From NCBI GenBank assembly GCA_900551115.1, contig URUY01000020.1, forward strand, positions 1-64,000: DNA of 64,000 nucleotides, read 5' to 3'. The notes under the pieces are model-generated. The model saw nothing but the letters and a program-made list of their open reading frames with translations. It made no database searches and was not told where the DNA came from. The position numbers and the translations under genes are program-made. This DNA is from an uncultured Lachnospiraceae bacterium. GTDB lineage: Bacteria > Bacillota > Clostridia > Lachnospirales > Lachnospiraceae. The first letter of the stretch is position 1. The number at the start of each line of letters is the position of its first letter. Of the stretch, positions 42,059 through 50,691 are shown one piece after another.

Positions 42059-43084
42059 ATGACAACTAATATGACAATCTATGACATTTCTGAAAAGGCC
42101 GGCGTTTCTATTGCCACTGTTTCCCGTGTTTTAAACGGAAGCAGCAATGTCAGTGAAAAAACGAAGAAAAAAGTTCTTGACGTAATCAACCAGTATGAAT
42201 ACACCCCCAATGCTTTTGCAAGAGGCTTAGGCTTAAATACCATGAAAACCATAGGCATTATGTGTGCAGATTCTTCTGACCTCTATCTTGCCAAAGCCGT
42301 ATATTATATAGAACAGCTTTTACGCGCCAACGGCTACAACAGTATTTTGTGCTGCACAGGCTATGATCTTGAAACAAAGGAGCAGTCCATGAACCTTCTG
42401 ATTTCCCAAAAGGTGGACAGCATCATTTTAGTAGGTTCCAATTTCATCCATGAAAAGGAAGCTGACAACAAATATATTACGGACGCAGCCTCTCAGGTAC
42501 CCGTCATGCTGTTAAACGCTTCTTTTGACGCTTACAATGTATACAGCATCGTCTCTGACGATTATACCTCCATGTATGAGGCAACACGGCAGATGATTGC
42601 TTCAGGCGTGGAAAATATCCTGTACTTTTACAACTCCACTTCCTACAGCGGCAAGAAAAAGCTGTCCGGCTACCGTGCAGCCATGGAGGAAGCCGGGCTT
42701 TTAAAAAGCGGCAGCCTGATGCAGTTTTACATGGGCTCCCATGAGGATATCCATGCTATGAGCGAGCATTTACAGAAGGTACGTCATAAAGGCCTTTCCT
42801 TTAACGGTGTCATTGCCGCCGATGATAATCTGGCAATGGGTGTCATGAAATATGCCCTGCAGGCAGGTCTGCGCATTCCCGATGACTTATCCGTTATCGG
42901 CTACAACAATTCCCTGCTTGCTACCTGCTGCAACCCGGAGCTTACTTCTATTGACAACAAACTGGAAACGCTCTGCCAGCATCTGATTACCACCCTGATG
43001 GGACTGTTAAACGGCAATGAAATGCCGAAAAAAACCGTCTTTTCCGGCGAGGTTGTACGCCGCGGTACTACGCATTTACATTAA
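42059..43084 (+). CDS. LacI-family transcriptional regulator of uronate genes
   Basis: A 341-aa repressor. The N-terminal helix-turn-helix and hinge read IYDISEKAGVSIATVSRVLNG and VLDVINQYEYTPNAFARGL; the rest is a periplasmic-binding-protein-like sensor domain (TIGIMCADSSDLYLAK, FNGVIAADDNLAMGVMKYAL). It lies between the divergent uxaBA operon and uxaC, so it most probably controls galacturonate genes, like KdgR/UxuR-type LacI regulators in other Firmicutes. The inducer cannot be read from sequence. AAAAGGGG precedes the start. Confidence 0.9.
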   Translation: MTTNMTIYDISEKAGVSIATVSRVLNGSSNVSEKTKKKVLDVINQYEYTPNAFARGLGLNTMKTIGIMCADSSDLYLAKAVYYIEQLLRANGYNSILCCTGYDLETKEQSMNLLISQKVDSIILVGSNFIHEKEADNKYITDAASQVPVMLLNASFDAYNVYSIVSDDYTSMYEATRQMIASGVENILYFYNSTSYSGKKKLSGYRAAMEEAGLLKSGSLMQFYMGSHEDIHAMSEHLQKVRHKGLSFNGVIAADDNLAMGVMKYALQAGLRIPDDLSVIGYNNSLLATCCNPELTSIDNKLETLCQHLITTLMGLLNGNEMPKKTVFSGEVVRRGTTHLH

Positions 43085-43165
43085 AATGGCTATAAATCCA
43101 AAGCTTGTGTCAGCGCGGCATTCACAAGCCTTTACCAAAAAGCCGCGCAGAAAGAGGATAACTTT

Positions 43166-44575
43166 ATGAAAGCATTTATGGACAAGGATTTCTTACTGGA
43201 CACTGATACCGCAAAGGCGCTCTTCCACAACTACGCGGAAGTTACTCCTGTTTTGGATTACCATTGTCACATCAACCCCAAAGAAATTGCCGAAGACCGT
43301 AAGTTCGATAACATTACTCAGGTATGGCTGGGCGGCGACCATTATAAGTGGCGCTTTATGCGTTCCTGCGGCGTAGAGGAAAAATATATCACCGGAGACG
43401 CTTCTGACAAAGAAAAATTTATGAAATGGGCAGAATGCCTCGGCAAAGCCATCGGCAACCCGCTGTATCACTGGAGTCATCTGGAATTACAGAGATATTT
43501 CGGCTATACCGGCACTCTTAATAAAAATACCGCAGAGGAAGTATGGAATATCTGCAATGCGAAGCTTGCCGAACCTTCCATGAGCGTGCGCAATATTATC
43601 AGGCAGTCCAACGTAACCTTAATCTGCACCACGGATGACCCCATCGACTCTTTGGAGTGGCACAAAAAAATCGCAGAGGATGCTTCCTTTGACATAAAGG
43701 TTCTTCCTGCATGGCGTCCTGACAAAGCCATGAATATTGAAAAGCCCGATTATCTGGAATACCTTGATAAGCTGGCGGCTGCAGCGGATATGACTGAAAT
43801 CACTACCTTTTCTGCATTGAAAGAAGCCCTGAAAAAACGTATGGCTTTCTTTGCTTCCATGGGCTGTAATGTATCCGACCATGCACTGGAATTTGTAATG
43901 TACTATCCTGCTTCCGAAGACGAGCTGGAAGAAATCTTCTTAAAGAGATTAAACCACATTGACCTGACAAAAGAAGAAGAATTGAAATTCAAGACTGCTT
44001 TCATGCTGTTCGTAGGCGAGCAGTATCATGAACTGGATTGGGCTATGCAGCTTCACTACGGCTGTAAGCGGGACAACAATACCTTAATGTTTGAAAAGCT
44101 GGGCCCCGATACAGGCTATGACTGTATCAATAACTACGCACCCAGTGCGCAGATGGCCGATTTCTTAAATGCACTTATCAAAAATGACAAGCTGCCCAGA
44201 ACGGTGATTTATTCCTTAAATCCCAATGACAATCAGGCAATCGGCACCATTCTCGGATGCTTCCAGGATTCCACTGCCGTAGCCAAAATCCAACAGGGCA
44301 GCGCATGGTGGTTCAATGACCATAAGACGGGTATGATTGACCAGATGACCTCCCTTGCAAACCTGGGTAACTTATCCGGTTTCGTGGGCATGCTGACCGA
44401 TTCCAGAAGCTTTTTGTCCTATACCAGACATGAATACTTCCGCCGCATCCTGTGCAATCTCCTTGGCACATGGGTAGAAAACGGTGAATTCCCGGCTGAT
44501 ATGGATATCCTGTCAGAAATTGTAACAGATATTTCCTACAACAATGCAAAACGGTATTTCAAGTTTCCCCTTTAA
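43166..44575 (+). CDS. uxaC: Glucuronate/galacturonate isomerase
   Basis: A 469-aa amidohydrolase-fold enzyme converting D-galacturonate to D-tagaturonate (or D-glucuronate to D-fructuronate). Family motifs seen are VLDYHCHINPKEIAEDR, VTLICTTDDPIDSLEWH, VLPAWRPDKAMNIE, GPDTGYDCINNY and SAWWFNDHKTGMIDQM. Length is typical. It follows the LacI gene by 82 bp on the same strand, probably in one transcript, and supplies the first step before UxaB and UxaA. A terminator hairpin follows. Confidence 0.96.
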   Translation: MKAFMDKDFLLDTDTAKALFHNYAEVTPVLDYHCHINPKEIAEDRKFDNITQVWLGGDHYKWRFMRSCGVEEKYITGDASDKEKFMKWAECLGKAIGNPLYHWSHLELQRYFGYTGTLNKNTAEEVWNICNAKLAEPSMSVRNIIRQSNVTLICTTDDPIDSLEWHKKIAEDASFDIKVLPAWRPDKAMNIEKPDYLEYLDKLAAAADMTEITTFSALKEALKKRMAFFASMGCNVSDHALEFVMYYPASEDELEEIFLKRLNHIDLTKEEELKFKTAFMLFVGEQYHELDWAMQLHYGCKRDNNTLMFEKLGPDTGYDCINNYAPSAQMADFLNALIKNDKLPRTVIYSLNPNDNQAIGTILGCFQDSTAVAKIQQGSAWWFNDHKTGMIDQMTSLANLGNLSGFVGMLTDSRSFLSYTRHEYFRRILCNLLGTWVENGEFPADMDILSEIVTDISYNNAKRYFKFPL

Positions 44576-44630
44576 TCCTTGAAATCCATCCTCATAGCGT
44601 TGTTTGTTTTGATCCCTTTTTCATACCTGC

Positions 44631-44662
44631 AAAGAGCCATGTTGTTGACGACATGGCTCTTT
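44631..44662 (+). terminator. Terminator of uxaC
   Basis: AAAGAGCCATGT / ACATGGCTCTTT: a 12-bp perfect stem with an 8-nt loop, 56 bp after the stop codon. U-rich on both sides. Confidence 0.8.
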
Positions 44663-44685
44663 GTATCTGTTCTTTTGCATACGAA

Positions 44686-44723
44686 AAGAAACTCCTGTTT
44701 TAGGGGGGGAACAGGAGTTTCTT
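44686..44723. terminator. Second hairpin with a G-run loop
   Basis: AAGAAACTCCTGTT / AACAGGAGTTTCTT: a 14-bp perfect stem around a 10-nt loop that contains seven consecutive G. It may act as a backup terminator, better on the minus strand where TTTCTTTTC follows. Apart from these two hairpins the 336-bp space between uxaC and the next gene holds only the AraC gene promoter region. Confidence 0.6.
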
Positions 44724-44911
44724 GTTAGAGGAAGTTATTTGGAAAGGGAATTTATCTCTCTTTCACACTTAGAATATAACAAATAAAAAAGTTTTTCTAA
44801 TAATAATATGGCTTTTTTTTCTTATATCACTGTTTTTTTATGGTTTTTGTGCTATACTTACGATAACATCAATATATAGAAGCAGACTGTATTCTGTAAA
44901 AGGAGCGCTAT

Positions 44912-45763
44912 ATGGAACATGTATTTTCACGTGAAGGAAAACACAAGGATATTACCCGGATACGCATTACCCGCGGCAGGCGCAATGTGGATTCTCCTGC
45001 ACAGCCGGACCACTACCACCAGTACTACGAAATTTTTTATCTGTTATCCGGCAAGTGCCGTTTTCTTTTAAAGGACAATCTATATTCTCTGGAAAAGGGA
45101 GACCTTGTTTTTATTGCACCGGGAGAGCTGCATCATTCCCTGTATTATCCGGGCATCACCTGCGACATTGTAGCGCTCTACTTTAAGGAGGATTTTTTAA
45201 TTCCCGGGCTGTTTACCCATCTGCAGCAAAAAAACACCCTGCCCGTTCATTCCTTTATGGGCTCCGTTCCCAGCCTCTATCAGGAGGAGTTTCAAACGCT
45301 GCTTGCCCGCATGCTCTCGGAGAGCATGGAGATAGACGAGCATTCACCTGCCTTTATGACCTGCCACCTAAATGAGCTTCTTCTGCTTTTAATCCGGCAC
45401 AGCGTCATGTCCGAGGAAGAACCGGAGCTGATTAATGCCAAAGAAGCCGACATTATGACAGCAGCAAAGTATATCTACCGGAATTTTACAAAACCTCTGA
45501 CCCTTGATGAGGTGGCAGACGTAGCCGGATTAAGTCCTACTTATTTTTCAAAAAAGTTCAAGCTTCTTACCGGCATGGGTTTTAAAGAATACCTGAATTA
45601 TATCCGCCTGAAGCATGCCTCCGCTGCTCTGCTCAATACAGCCAGCTCCATTACGGACATTGCGTTGGAATACGGCTTTAACGACAGCAACTATTTTAAA
45701 GACCTGTTTAAAAAGGAGTACGGAAAATCTCCGAGAGAATACAGAAAAAGCCGCGGAAACTGA
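44912..45763 (+). CDS. AraC-family transcriptional regulator
   Basis: A 283-aa regulator with an N-terminal cupin domain (PDHYHQYYEIFYLLSGKCRFLL, LEKGDLVFIAPGELHHSL) and a C-terminal AraC DNA-binding domain (LDEVADVAGLSPTYFSKKFKLLTGMGFKEYLNYIRL, ITDIALEYGFNDSNYFKDLFKKEYGKSPREYR). It follows the uxaC region and may control pectin genes, but no target is adjacent downstream. The start follows AAAAGGAGCG; a TGTGCTATACT extended -10 lies 50 bp before. A terminator overlaps its stop codon. Confidence 0.88.
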   Translation: MEHVFSREGKHKDITRIRITRGRRNVDSPAQPDHYHQYYEIFYLLSGKCRFLLKDNLYSLEKGDLVFIAPGELHHSLYYPGITCDIVALYFKEDFLIPGLFTHLQQKNTLPVHSFMGSVPSLYQEEFQTLLARMLSESMEIDEHSPAFMTCHLNELLLLLIRHSVMSEEEPELINAKEADIMTAAKYIYRNFTKPLTLDEVADVAGLSPTYFSKKFKLLTGMGFKEYLNYIRLKHASAALLNTASSITDIALEYGFNDSNYFKDLFKKEYGKSPREYRKSRGN

Positions 45764-45778
45764 TTCCGCGGCTCTTTT
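45744..45778. terminator. Bidirectional terminator between araC-type gene and buk
   Basis: GCCGCGGAA / TTCCGCGGC, 9-bp stem with 5-nt loop containing the AraC stop codon, flanked by AAAAA and TCTTTTT. It serves both convergent genes. Confidence 0.9.
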
Positions 45779-45787
45779 TCAAAATTT

Positions 45788-46855
45788 CTAATATTCCATT
45801 GCCTTCTCTTCACCGTTCATAACGCGCAGGCCACCCTGTGCCAGTGCAAGCAGCTCGTCCTCACCTGGGTATACCGTAAAGGGTGCAATCCATTCTGCTT
45901 TCTTTTTCAGGTTTTCAATTACCTCCGCACCGTAAGCAATACCGCCGGTTACGATAATCCTGTCTACCTTACCCTCCAGAACGCATGCCATGGAGCCGAT
46001 ATCCTTTGCCACCTGATACAGGAATGCTTCCTTTACCTCTGCGGCATGGGCATCACCCTCGTTTGCCATTTTGGTAACGGTACGCATATCATTGGTACCA
46101 AGGTAAGCATTGAAGCCGCCCTTGCCCACGATTTTGCTGTATACTTCCTTCTCCGTATATTTGCCGGAGAAGCACATCTTAATCAATGCACCGGAAGGAA
46201 CCGCTCCTGCTCTTTCAGGAGAAAATGCACCGTCTCCGTCAAGCGCATTGAATACATCCACTATCCTGCCGTCTATATGAGCGCCTACAGATACGCCGCC
46301 TCCCATGTGTACAACAATAAGACGCAGTGCTTCATAGGGTCTGCCGATTTCTTTTGCATAGCGCTTTGCCACAGCCTTCTGGTTCAGTGCATGGAATACA
46401 CTGGTCCTGGGAAGCTCGGGTACGCCTGAATATCTGGCTACGGTCTGCAGCTCATCTACTACCACCGGGTCTACGATATAGGAAGGAACACCGATTTCAT
46501 CACCGATTTCCCTTGCCAGAATACCGCCCAGATTGGATGCGTGCTGCCCCTGTCTGCCAACCATTAAATCCTCCAACAGGGTATCGGTAACCGCATAGGT
46601 GCCGCCGGGAATCGGCTTTAACATACCGCCGCGCCCTACTACTACATCTAAAGCTTTCATATCAAAATTCTTTTCTGCAAGAAGGTCCGTAATGATTTTC
46701 TTGCGGAAATCCTTCTGGTCTACAATCATTGCATACTGACCGATTTCCTCAGTGCTGTGTCTTAATGTTTCCTCAAATAACAGGGTTTCATCCTCAAACA
46801 CACCAATCTTGGTAGAGGTAGAACCGGGATTAATAATCAAACTCTTAATGGACAT
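45788..46855 (-). CDS. buk: Butyrate kinase
   Basis: A 355-aa acetokinase-family enzyme that makes butyrate and ATP from butyryl phosphate. INPGSTSTKIGVFEDE is the N-terminal phosphate loop; RLIVVHMGGGVSVGAHIDG and DRIIVTGGIAYGAEV follow. The ATG at 46855 follows GCAGGAGG and matches family starts. The same frame is open upstream for 30 more codons, beginning at an ATG that overlaps the ptb stop (ATGA at 46942-46945), so a longer product is possible. Together with ptb it forms the kinase route to butyrate. Confidence 0.95.
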   Translation of the reverse strand: MSIKSLIINPGSTSTKIGVFEDETLLFEETLRHSTEEIGQYAMIVDQKDFRKKIITDLLAEKNFDMKALDVVVGRGGMLKPIPGGTYAVTDTLLEDLMVGRQGQHASNLGGILAREIGDEIGVPSYIVDPVVVDELQTVARYSGVPELPRTSVFHALNQKAVAKRYAKEIGRPYEALRLIVVHMGGGVSVGAHIDGRIVDVFNALDGDGAFSPERAGAVPSGALIKMCFSGKYTEKEVYSKIVGKGGFNAYLGTNDMRTVTKMANEGDAHAAEVKEAFLYQVAKDIGSMACVLEGKVDRIIVTGGIAYGAEVIENLKKKAEWIAPFTVYPGEDELLALAQGGLRVMNGEEKAMEY

Positions 46856-46941
46856 CTTTTTCCTCCTGCTTACTTTATGTGTAATCACTGCTTCCAAAAC
46901 CTCTGCAGCTGTCTCTATCACGCCTTCTATAATATCTTCTG

Positions 46942-47865
46942 TCATGACCGGCTTTTTTTCATTTCTTCAGCAACTACTGCTGCAAGAGCCAGGGAATTTA
47001 CCTTTGTCTCGAAGGTATCGGAACGGCTTGTTAAAATTACGGGAACCTTAGTACCGGTTAAAATACATCCGTTCTTTACCTGTACCATGTGTACGATTGC
47101 CTTGTATACCAGATTACCTGCATGGATATCCGGGAACAGCAGGATATCTGCATCCCCCTGAATCTTTCTGTCCGTTGCTCCCTTATGCTTTGCAGCTTCC
47201 GGTTCGATAGCCAAATCCAAAGAAAGAGGGCCATCCACGATACAGCCTGTAATCTCGCCGTTTTCGTTCATTTTTACCAGTTCTGCCGCCTCCACTGTTA
47301 CAGGCATCTTGGGATTTACCACCTCTACCGCTGCAAGAGGTGCTACCTTAGGGCAGGAAACGCCGCATGCCTTTGCTACCGGCAGTGTGTTCTTAATAAT
47401 ATTTACCTTGTCCTCCAGCGTAGGATAAGTCATAAATGCTACGTCCGTCAAAAACAGCAGTCTGTCAATGCCGGGAATTTCAAATACACAGACATGGGAC
47501 AGAACACCGCCTGTACGCAGGCCGACTTCCTTGTCCAAAACACTCTTTAAGAAATTCTTTGAATCAATCAGCCCTTTCATATACATATCCGCTTTGCCGT
47601 CATGGGCCAGCTTTACCGCTTTTAAAGAAGCCTGTATCATATCCGGCTCGTCAATAATTTCGTAATCCGTAAGGTCCATATCAATAGAAGCTGCTATTTC
47701 TCTGATTTGCGCTTCGTCACCTACAAGAATTGCATCTGCAATGCCTCTTTTCTTTGCTTCCTTTACCGCTTCCAGTACTGCTTCATCCTGTGCAACGGAT
47801 ACAGCCACCTTTTTCATGCCGCACTCGCCCACTTTTGCAATAATTTCATCAAAACCCTTTTTCAT
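46942..47865 (-). CDS. ptb: Phosphate butyryltransferase
   Basis: A 307-aa enzyme that converts butyryl-CoA and phosphate to butyryl phosphate. Visible family segments: KKVAVSVAQDEAVLEAVKEAKKRGIADAILVGDE, MKGLIDSKNFLKSVLDKEVGLRTGG and ILLFPDIHAGNLVYKAIVH. It lies directly upstream of buk and has its own promoter. The pair is typical of butyrate producers that lack or supplement the butyryl-CoA:acetate CoA-transferase route. Confidence 0.95.
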   Translation of the reverse strand: MKKGFDEIIAKVGECGMKKVAVSVAQDEAVLEAVKEAKKRGIADAILVGDEAQIREIAASIDMDLTDYEIIDEPDMIQASLKAVKLAHDGKADMYMKGLIDSKNFLKSVLDKEVGLRTGGVLSHVCVFEIPGIDRLLFLTDVAFMTYPTLEDKVNIIKNTLPVAKACGVSCPKVAPLAAVEVVNPKMPVTVEAAELVKMNENGEITGCIVDGPLSLDLAIEPEAAKHKGATDRKIQGDADILLFPDIHAGNLVYKAIVHMVQVKNGCILTGTKVPVILTSRSDTFETKVNSLALAAVVAEEMKKSRS

Positions 47866-47929
47866 TTTTCAACCCTGCCTCTTTCCGCCCAAAAGGACCT
47901 CTTTCGTTCTAAAAAAATTCATCGTTAAA

Positions 47930-47958
47930 ATAATAACACAGTTGTATATAAAAATCAA
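47930..47958 (-). promoter_or_regulatory. Promoter of ptb-buk
   Basis: Minus strand TTGATT, 17 bp, TATTAT, about 65 bp before the ptb start. Confidence 0.6.
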
Positions 47959-48030
47959 CCCGCGCAGGTCTAAGTTTCCGCAAATTTTCAATCCTTTTCA
48001 CCCTTTTTCAGGGCAGAAACCTCCAATATA

Positions 48031-48513
48031 CTAAACGATAATATCTGCAAACTCTGCTCCCGATGCCCGCAGCAAATCTTTTGGCGCCAGCGCAATCTGT
48101 GAGCCCAGCCTGCCGCCGCTGACTATCATAGTTTCAAGCATCCCTGCCTGCTCTGCCACCCTTGTCACATACTGCTTCTTCATGCCTATAGCCGTACAGC
48201 CTCCACGGATATATCCCGTAACAGCATTGATGTCCTTAACAGGTATCATGGCAACAGATTTTTCCCCTACGGCCTTTGCCGCCTTTTTCAGGTTAAGCTC
48301 CTCCGCTATAGGCAGGACAAATACAAAGTAATTTTTGCTGCTTCCCCTGGTAACCAGCGTCTTATACACCTTTTCGTAGGGCAGGGAAAGCTTGTCCGCT
48401 ATCTGTAGCCCGTCTATAAATTCTTCACAATCGTAGGTATAGTGTTCATAAGAGATTTTCATGGAATCTAAAATTCTCATGACATTGGTTTTCACATCTT
48501 TATTTTTAGCCAT
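48031..48513 (-). CDS. ybaK: YbaK/EbsC-type aminoacyl-tRNA deacylase
   Basis: A 160-aa protein of the YbaK family, which hydrolyses Cys-tRNA(Pro) and related mischarged tRNAs. KVYKTLVTRGSSKNYFVFVLPIAEELNLKKAAKAVGEKSV and GYIRGGCTAIGMKKQYVT match the family, including the conserved Lys and the GG-Gly loop. A strong AAAAGGAG ribosome binding site precedes it. It is 17 bp after an ABC permease gene, perhaps transcribed with it by chance. Confidence 0.92.
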   Translation of the reverse strand: MAKNKDVKTNVMRILDSMKISYEHYTYDCEEFIDGLQIADKLSLPYEKVYKTLVTRGSSKNYFVFVLPIAEELNLKKAAKAVGEKSVAMIPVKDINAVTGYIRGGCTAIGMKKQYVTRVAEQAGMLETMIVSGGRLGSQIALAPKDLLRASGAEFADIIV

Positions 48514-48529
48514 TTAAGCTGCTCCTTTT

Positions 48530-50677
48530 CTAATATTTCATAAAATATCCCGTAAAAAGAAGGGTCAGAAATCCTGCTGCCGCCCCGCATAACACCGCTC
48601 CAAGAACCGTGAACACCACCGTTTCCTTCCGTCTTTTATAAACTCTGCCAGCCCTTATATCCGCCAGCGCTTCCATTGCACCTGCCGCCCCGCAAAGCAC
48701 AATGCCTGCCGCTGCGGTAAACCGGGCAGGATAAAAAGAAATGCCTGCACTCATACCCTCTGCTGCCTGCAAAGTCTGTCTTTCAAAAGAAAAGGTACTG
48801 CCGTCCGTCATTTTTTCGGTCAGTATACGGGCTGCCTGCTGTTTCAGTTCCTCTGTCCCTGCTGTCCCAATGACTTCTGCAAAATTTTCATTTTCTGCAA
48901 TGTATCCTGCATACCACTCCGTCGATATTGCGTAAAAGATTCTTTCAAATAATACCTCATTTACTACATAAGTCAGCGTAGAATCTGCATCTTCATATGC
49001 CGTCACCGTCCAGTTTCCTTTTCCCTGTGAAATTGCATTTTGCAAGTCTTCCTGCAAAACATAACCGCATTCCGTTTTTCCCTGTATCACATTCCGTTTT
49101 ACCTCTTCTTCGCTGTCACAGGAAATAAATTTTACCAATCCGGTATATTCCGAAAAAAGCGTCCGCAATGCTTCATCCGGCGTATAGACCGCCGCATAAA
49201 CAGCCGTTTCTGACTGTTTCTCCAGTCTTACTGACATAAAAGAAAGCAACACTGTCATCGCCAGGCAGAGCAGAAAGCCTTTTCTCAATAACATGCGTTT
49301 TGTCAGTATAAAGAATATAAGCAGTCTGTTTTTCAAACCATATCCCTGTATGCCGTTCCCTGCTATGCCCGGATACTTTTGAGAGCTGTTCCCGCTCTTT
49401 TCCAAATACTGTATGCCGCCTTGCTTTTTATACCGGCAGACCAGGCTGCTTTGCACGCCTTTCAAATCCCTCCCTGTAAAAACAGCTTCCGACAGATATC
49501 CCAAAAGCCACAGAATACCTGTACAGACAAGAAGTCCCGCTGCTGTTTTTGCAAAGTTTTCCTCTTGTCCGGTAAACAATACGGTAAATGCCGCTTTTAT
49601 ATAAGAAGAGGGTAAAAATACCGCTGCTTTTCCCATGGCACGCGGCAGGAGAGCCGTCGGCACAAAGCAACCGGACGCATAGCCCAAAAGCAGTGCAGAC
49701 ATGCCCAAAAGCAATACCGCCGTCCGATGGCTGCCTGCCAGGCTATAGATAAGCTGCAGCCATACCGCCGTGCAGCATACGGCCAGGCACAGCAAAAGCA
49801 GGCTTTTTACGGAAATGGCTGTCTGCAATATCTGCCGGATACCTCCTGTAAAAAGAAGCAGCATCGCAGGCAGCAGCACCACGAAAATAAGGCCTGCCGT
49901 AACCGCCGTACGTCCCGCAAGCTGTGCCCCTTTTAATATACCCAGACGCTTTGCCAGCATCGTCTGCTCAAGTCTGCTTCTTTTTAAGAAACGCCCGAAA
50001 AACAGACCGGAAAGCAGCAGGTACACTGTAAAAAAGGAACTGCCGTAATAGACGGCAACGCTTTCGCTTCCGGTTGCCGACAATCTTTTTGTCTTAACGT
50101 ACTGCTCTCTGTTTAAAAAAGCCCCCATGTTATAGGCATTTATTTCCGCATACATATCCTCCAGCTTTTCCCCGTCTGTTCCGTAGAGAACCGCAAGTGC
50201 ATGGGTGGCGTAGATTTCTGCCTGCGCCGTTTTCAGCATACCGGTTCCGGCTGCTATAAGCTCTTCAAATACCAGTCCCAAAGGCGATGCATTATCAGAC
50301 AGATACAGGCTTGCCGGTCTGTTGCTGCCTGTGAGAATCTCTTCCATGACATTCTCCGGTAAAACCAGCAGCGCTGCCAGTTCTCCCTCCCTAAGCAGCC
50401 GCTCTCCTTCTGCCTGCTCCACCGGCACAAGCTCACACCACCCCTGCATGGATTTCATATTTTCCACAAATGAAACCGCCAGTCCGGTCAGCTTATCCGC
50501 CGGTGCAAAGTAGCCTATCCGTACCGGCGCCTCTTTGTGTCCGGCTACTATTTTCTGACCGCAAAAAACAATCATACCGGCTGCAAATGCCAGTATGACT
50601 GCTTTTGTCAGAATAGAAGGAAGCATTGCCGCCGCCCTTTTATATTCCGTTTTCAGCCAAAAGAAATATGTTTTCAT
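48530..50677 (-). CDS. ABC-2 type export permease, two permease units fused
   Basis: A 715-aa membrane protein with two similar halves. Each has a first helix (about residues 20-42 and 465-483), a large external domain (VRIGYFAPADKLTGLAVSF and ETAVYAAVYTPDEALRTLF) and membrane helices. The first half keeps a full set of about six helices, whereas the second has only three after its outer domain. A linker of about 60 residues (LEKSGNSSQKYPGIAGNGIQ) joins them. Permeases of this class are usually separate genes of 350-400 aa. It belongs with the ATPase at 52437. Confidence 0.82.
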   Translation of the reverse strand: MKTYFFWLKTEYKRAAAMLPSILTKAVILAFAAGMIVFCGQKIVAGHKEAPVRIGYFAPADKLTGLAVSFVENMKSMQGWCELVPVEQAEGERLLREGELAALLVLPENVMEEILTGSNRPASLYLSDNASPLGLVFEELIAAGTGMLKTAQAEIYATHALAVLYGTDGEKLEDMYAEINAYNMGAFLNREQYVKTKRLSATGSESVAVYYGSSFFTVYLLLSGLFFGRFLKRSRLEQTMLAKRLGILKGAQLAGRTAVTAGLIFVVLLPAMLLLFTGGIRQILQTAISVKSLLLLCLAVCCTAVWLQLIYSLAGSHRTAVLLLGMSALLLGYASGCFVPTALLPRAMGKAAVFLPSSYIKAAFTVLFTGQEENFAKTAAGLLVCTGILWLLGYLSEAVFTGRDLKGVQSSLVCRYKKQGGIQYLEKSGNSSQKYPGIAGNGIQGYGLKNRLLIFFILTKRMLLRKGFLLCLAMTVLLSFMSVRLEKQSETAVYAAVYTPDEALRTLFSEYTGLVKFISCDSEEEVKRNVIQGKTECGYVLQEDLQNAISQGKGNWTVTAYEDADSTLTYVVNEVLFERIFYAISTEWYAGYIAENENFAEVIGTAGTEELKQQAARILTEKMTDGSTFSFERQTLQAAEGMSAGISFYPARFTAAAGIVLCGAAGAMEALADIRAGRVYKRRKETVVFTVLGAVLCGAAAGFLTLLFTGYFMKY

Positions 50678-50691
50678 GGTTTCATCTTCAT

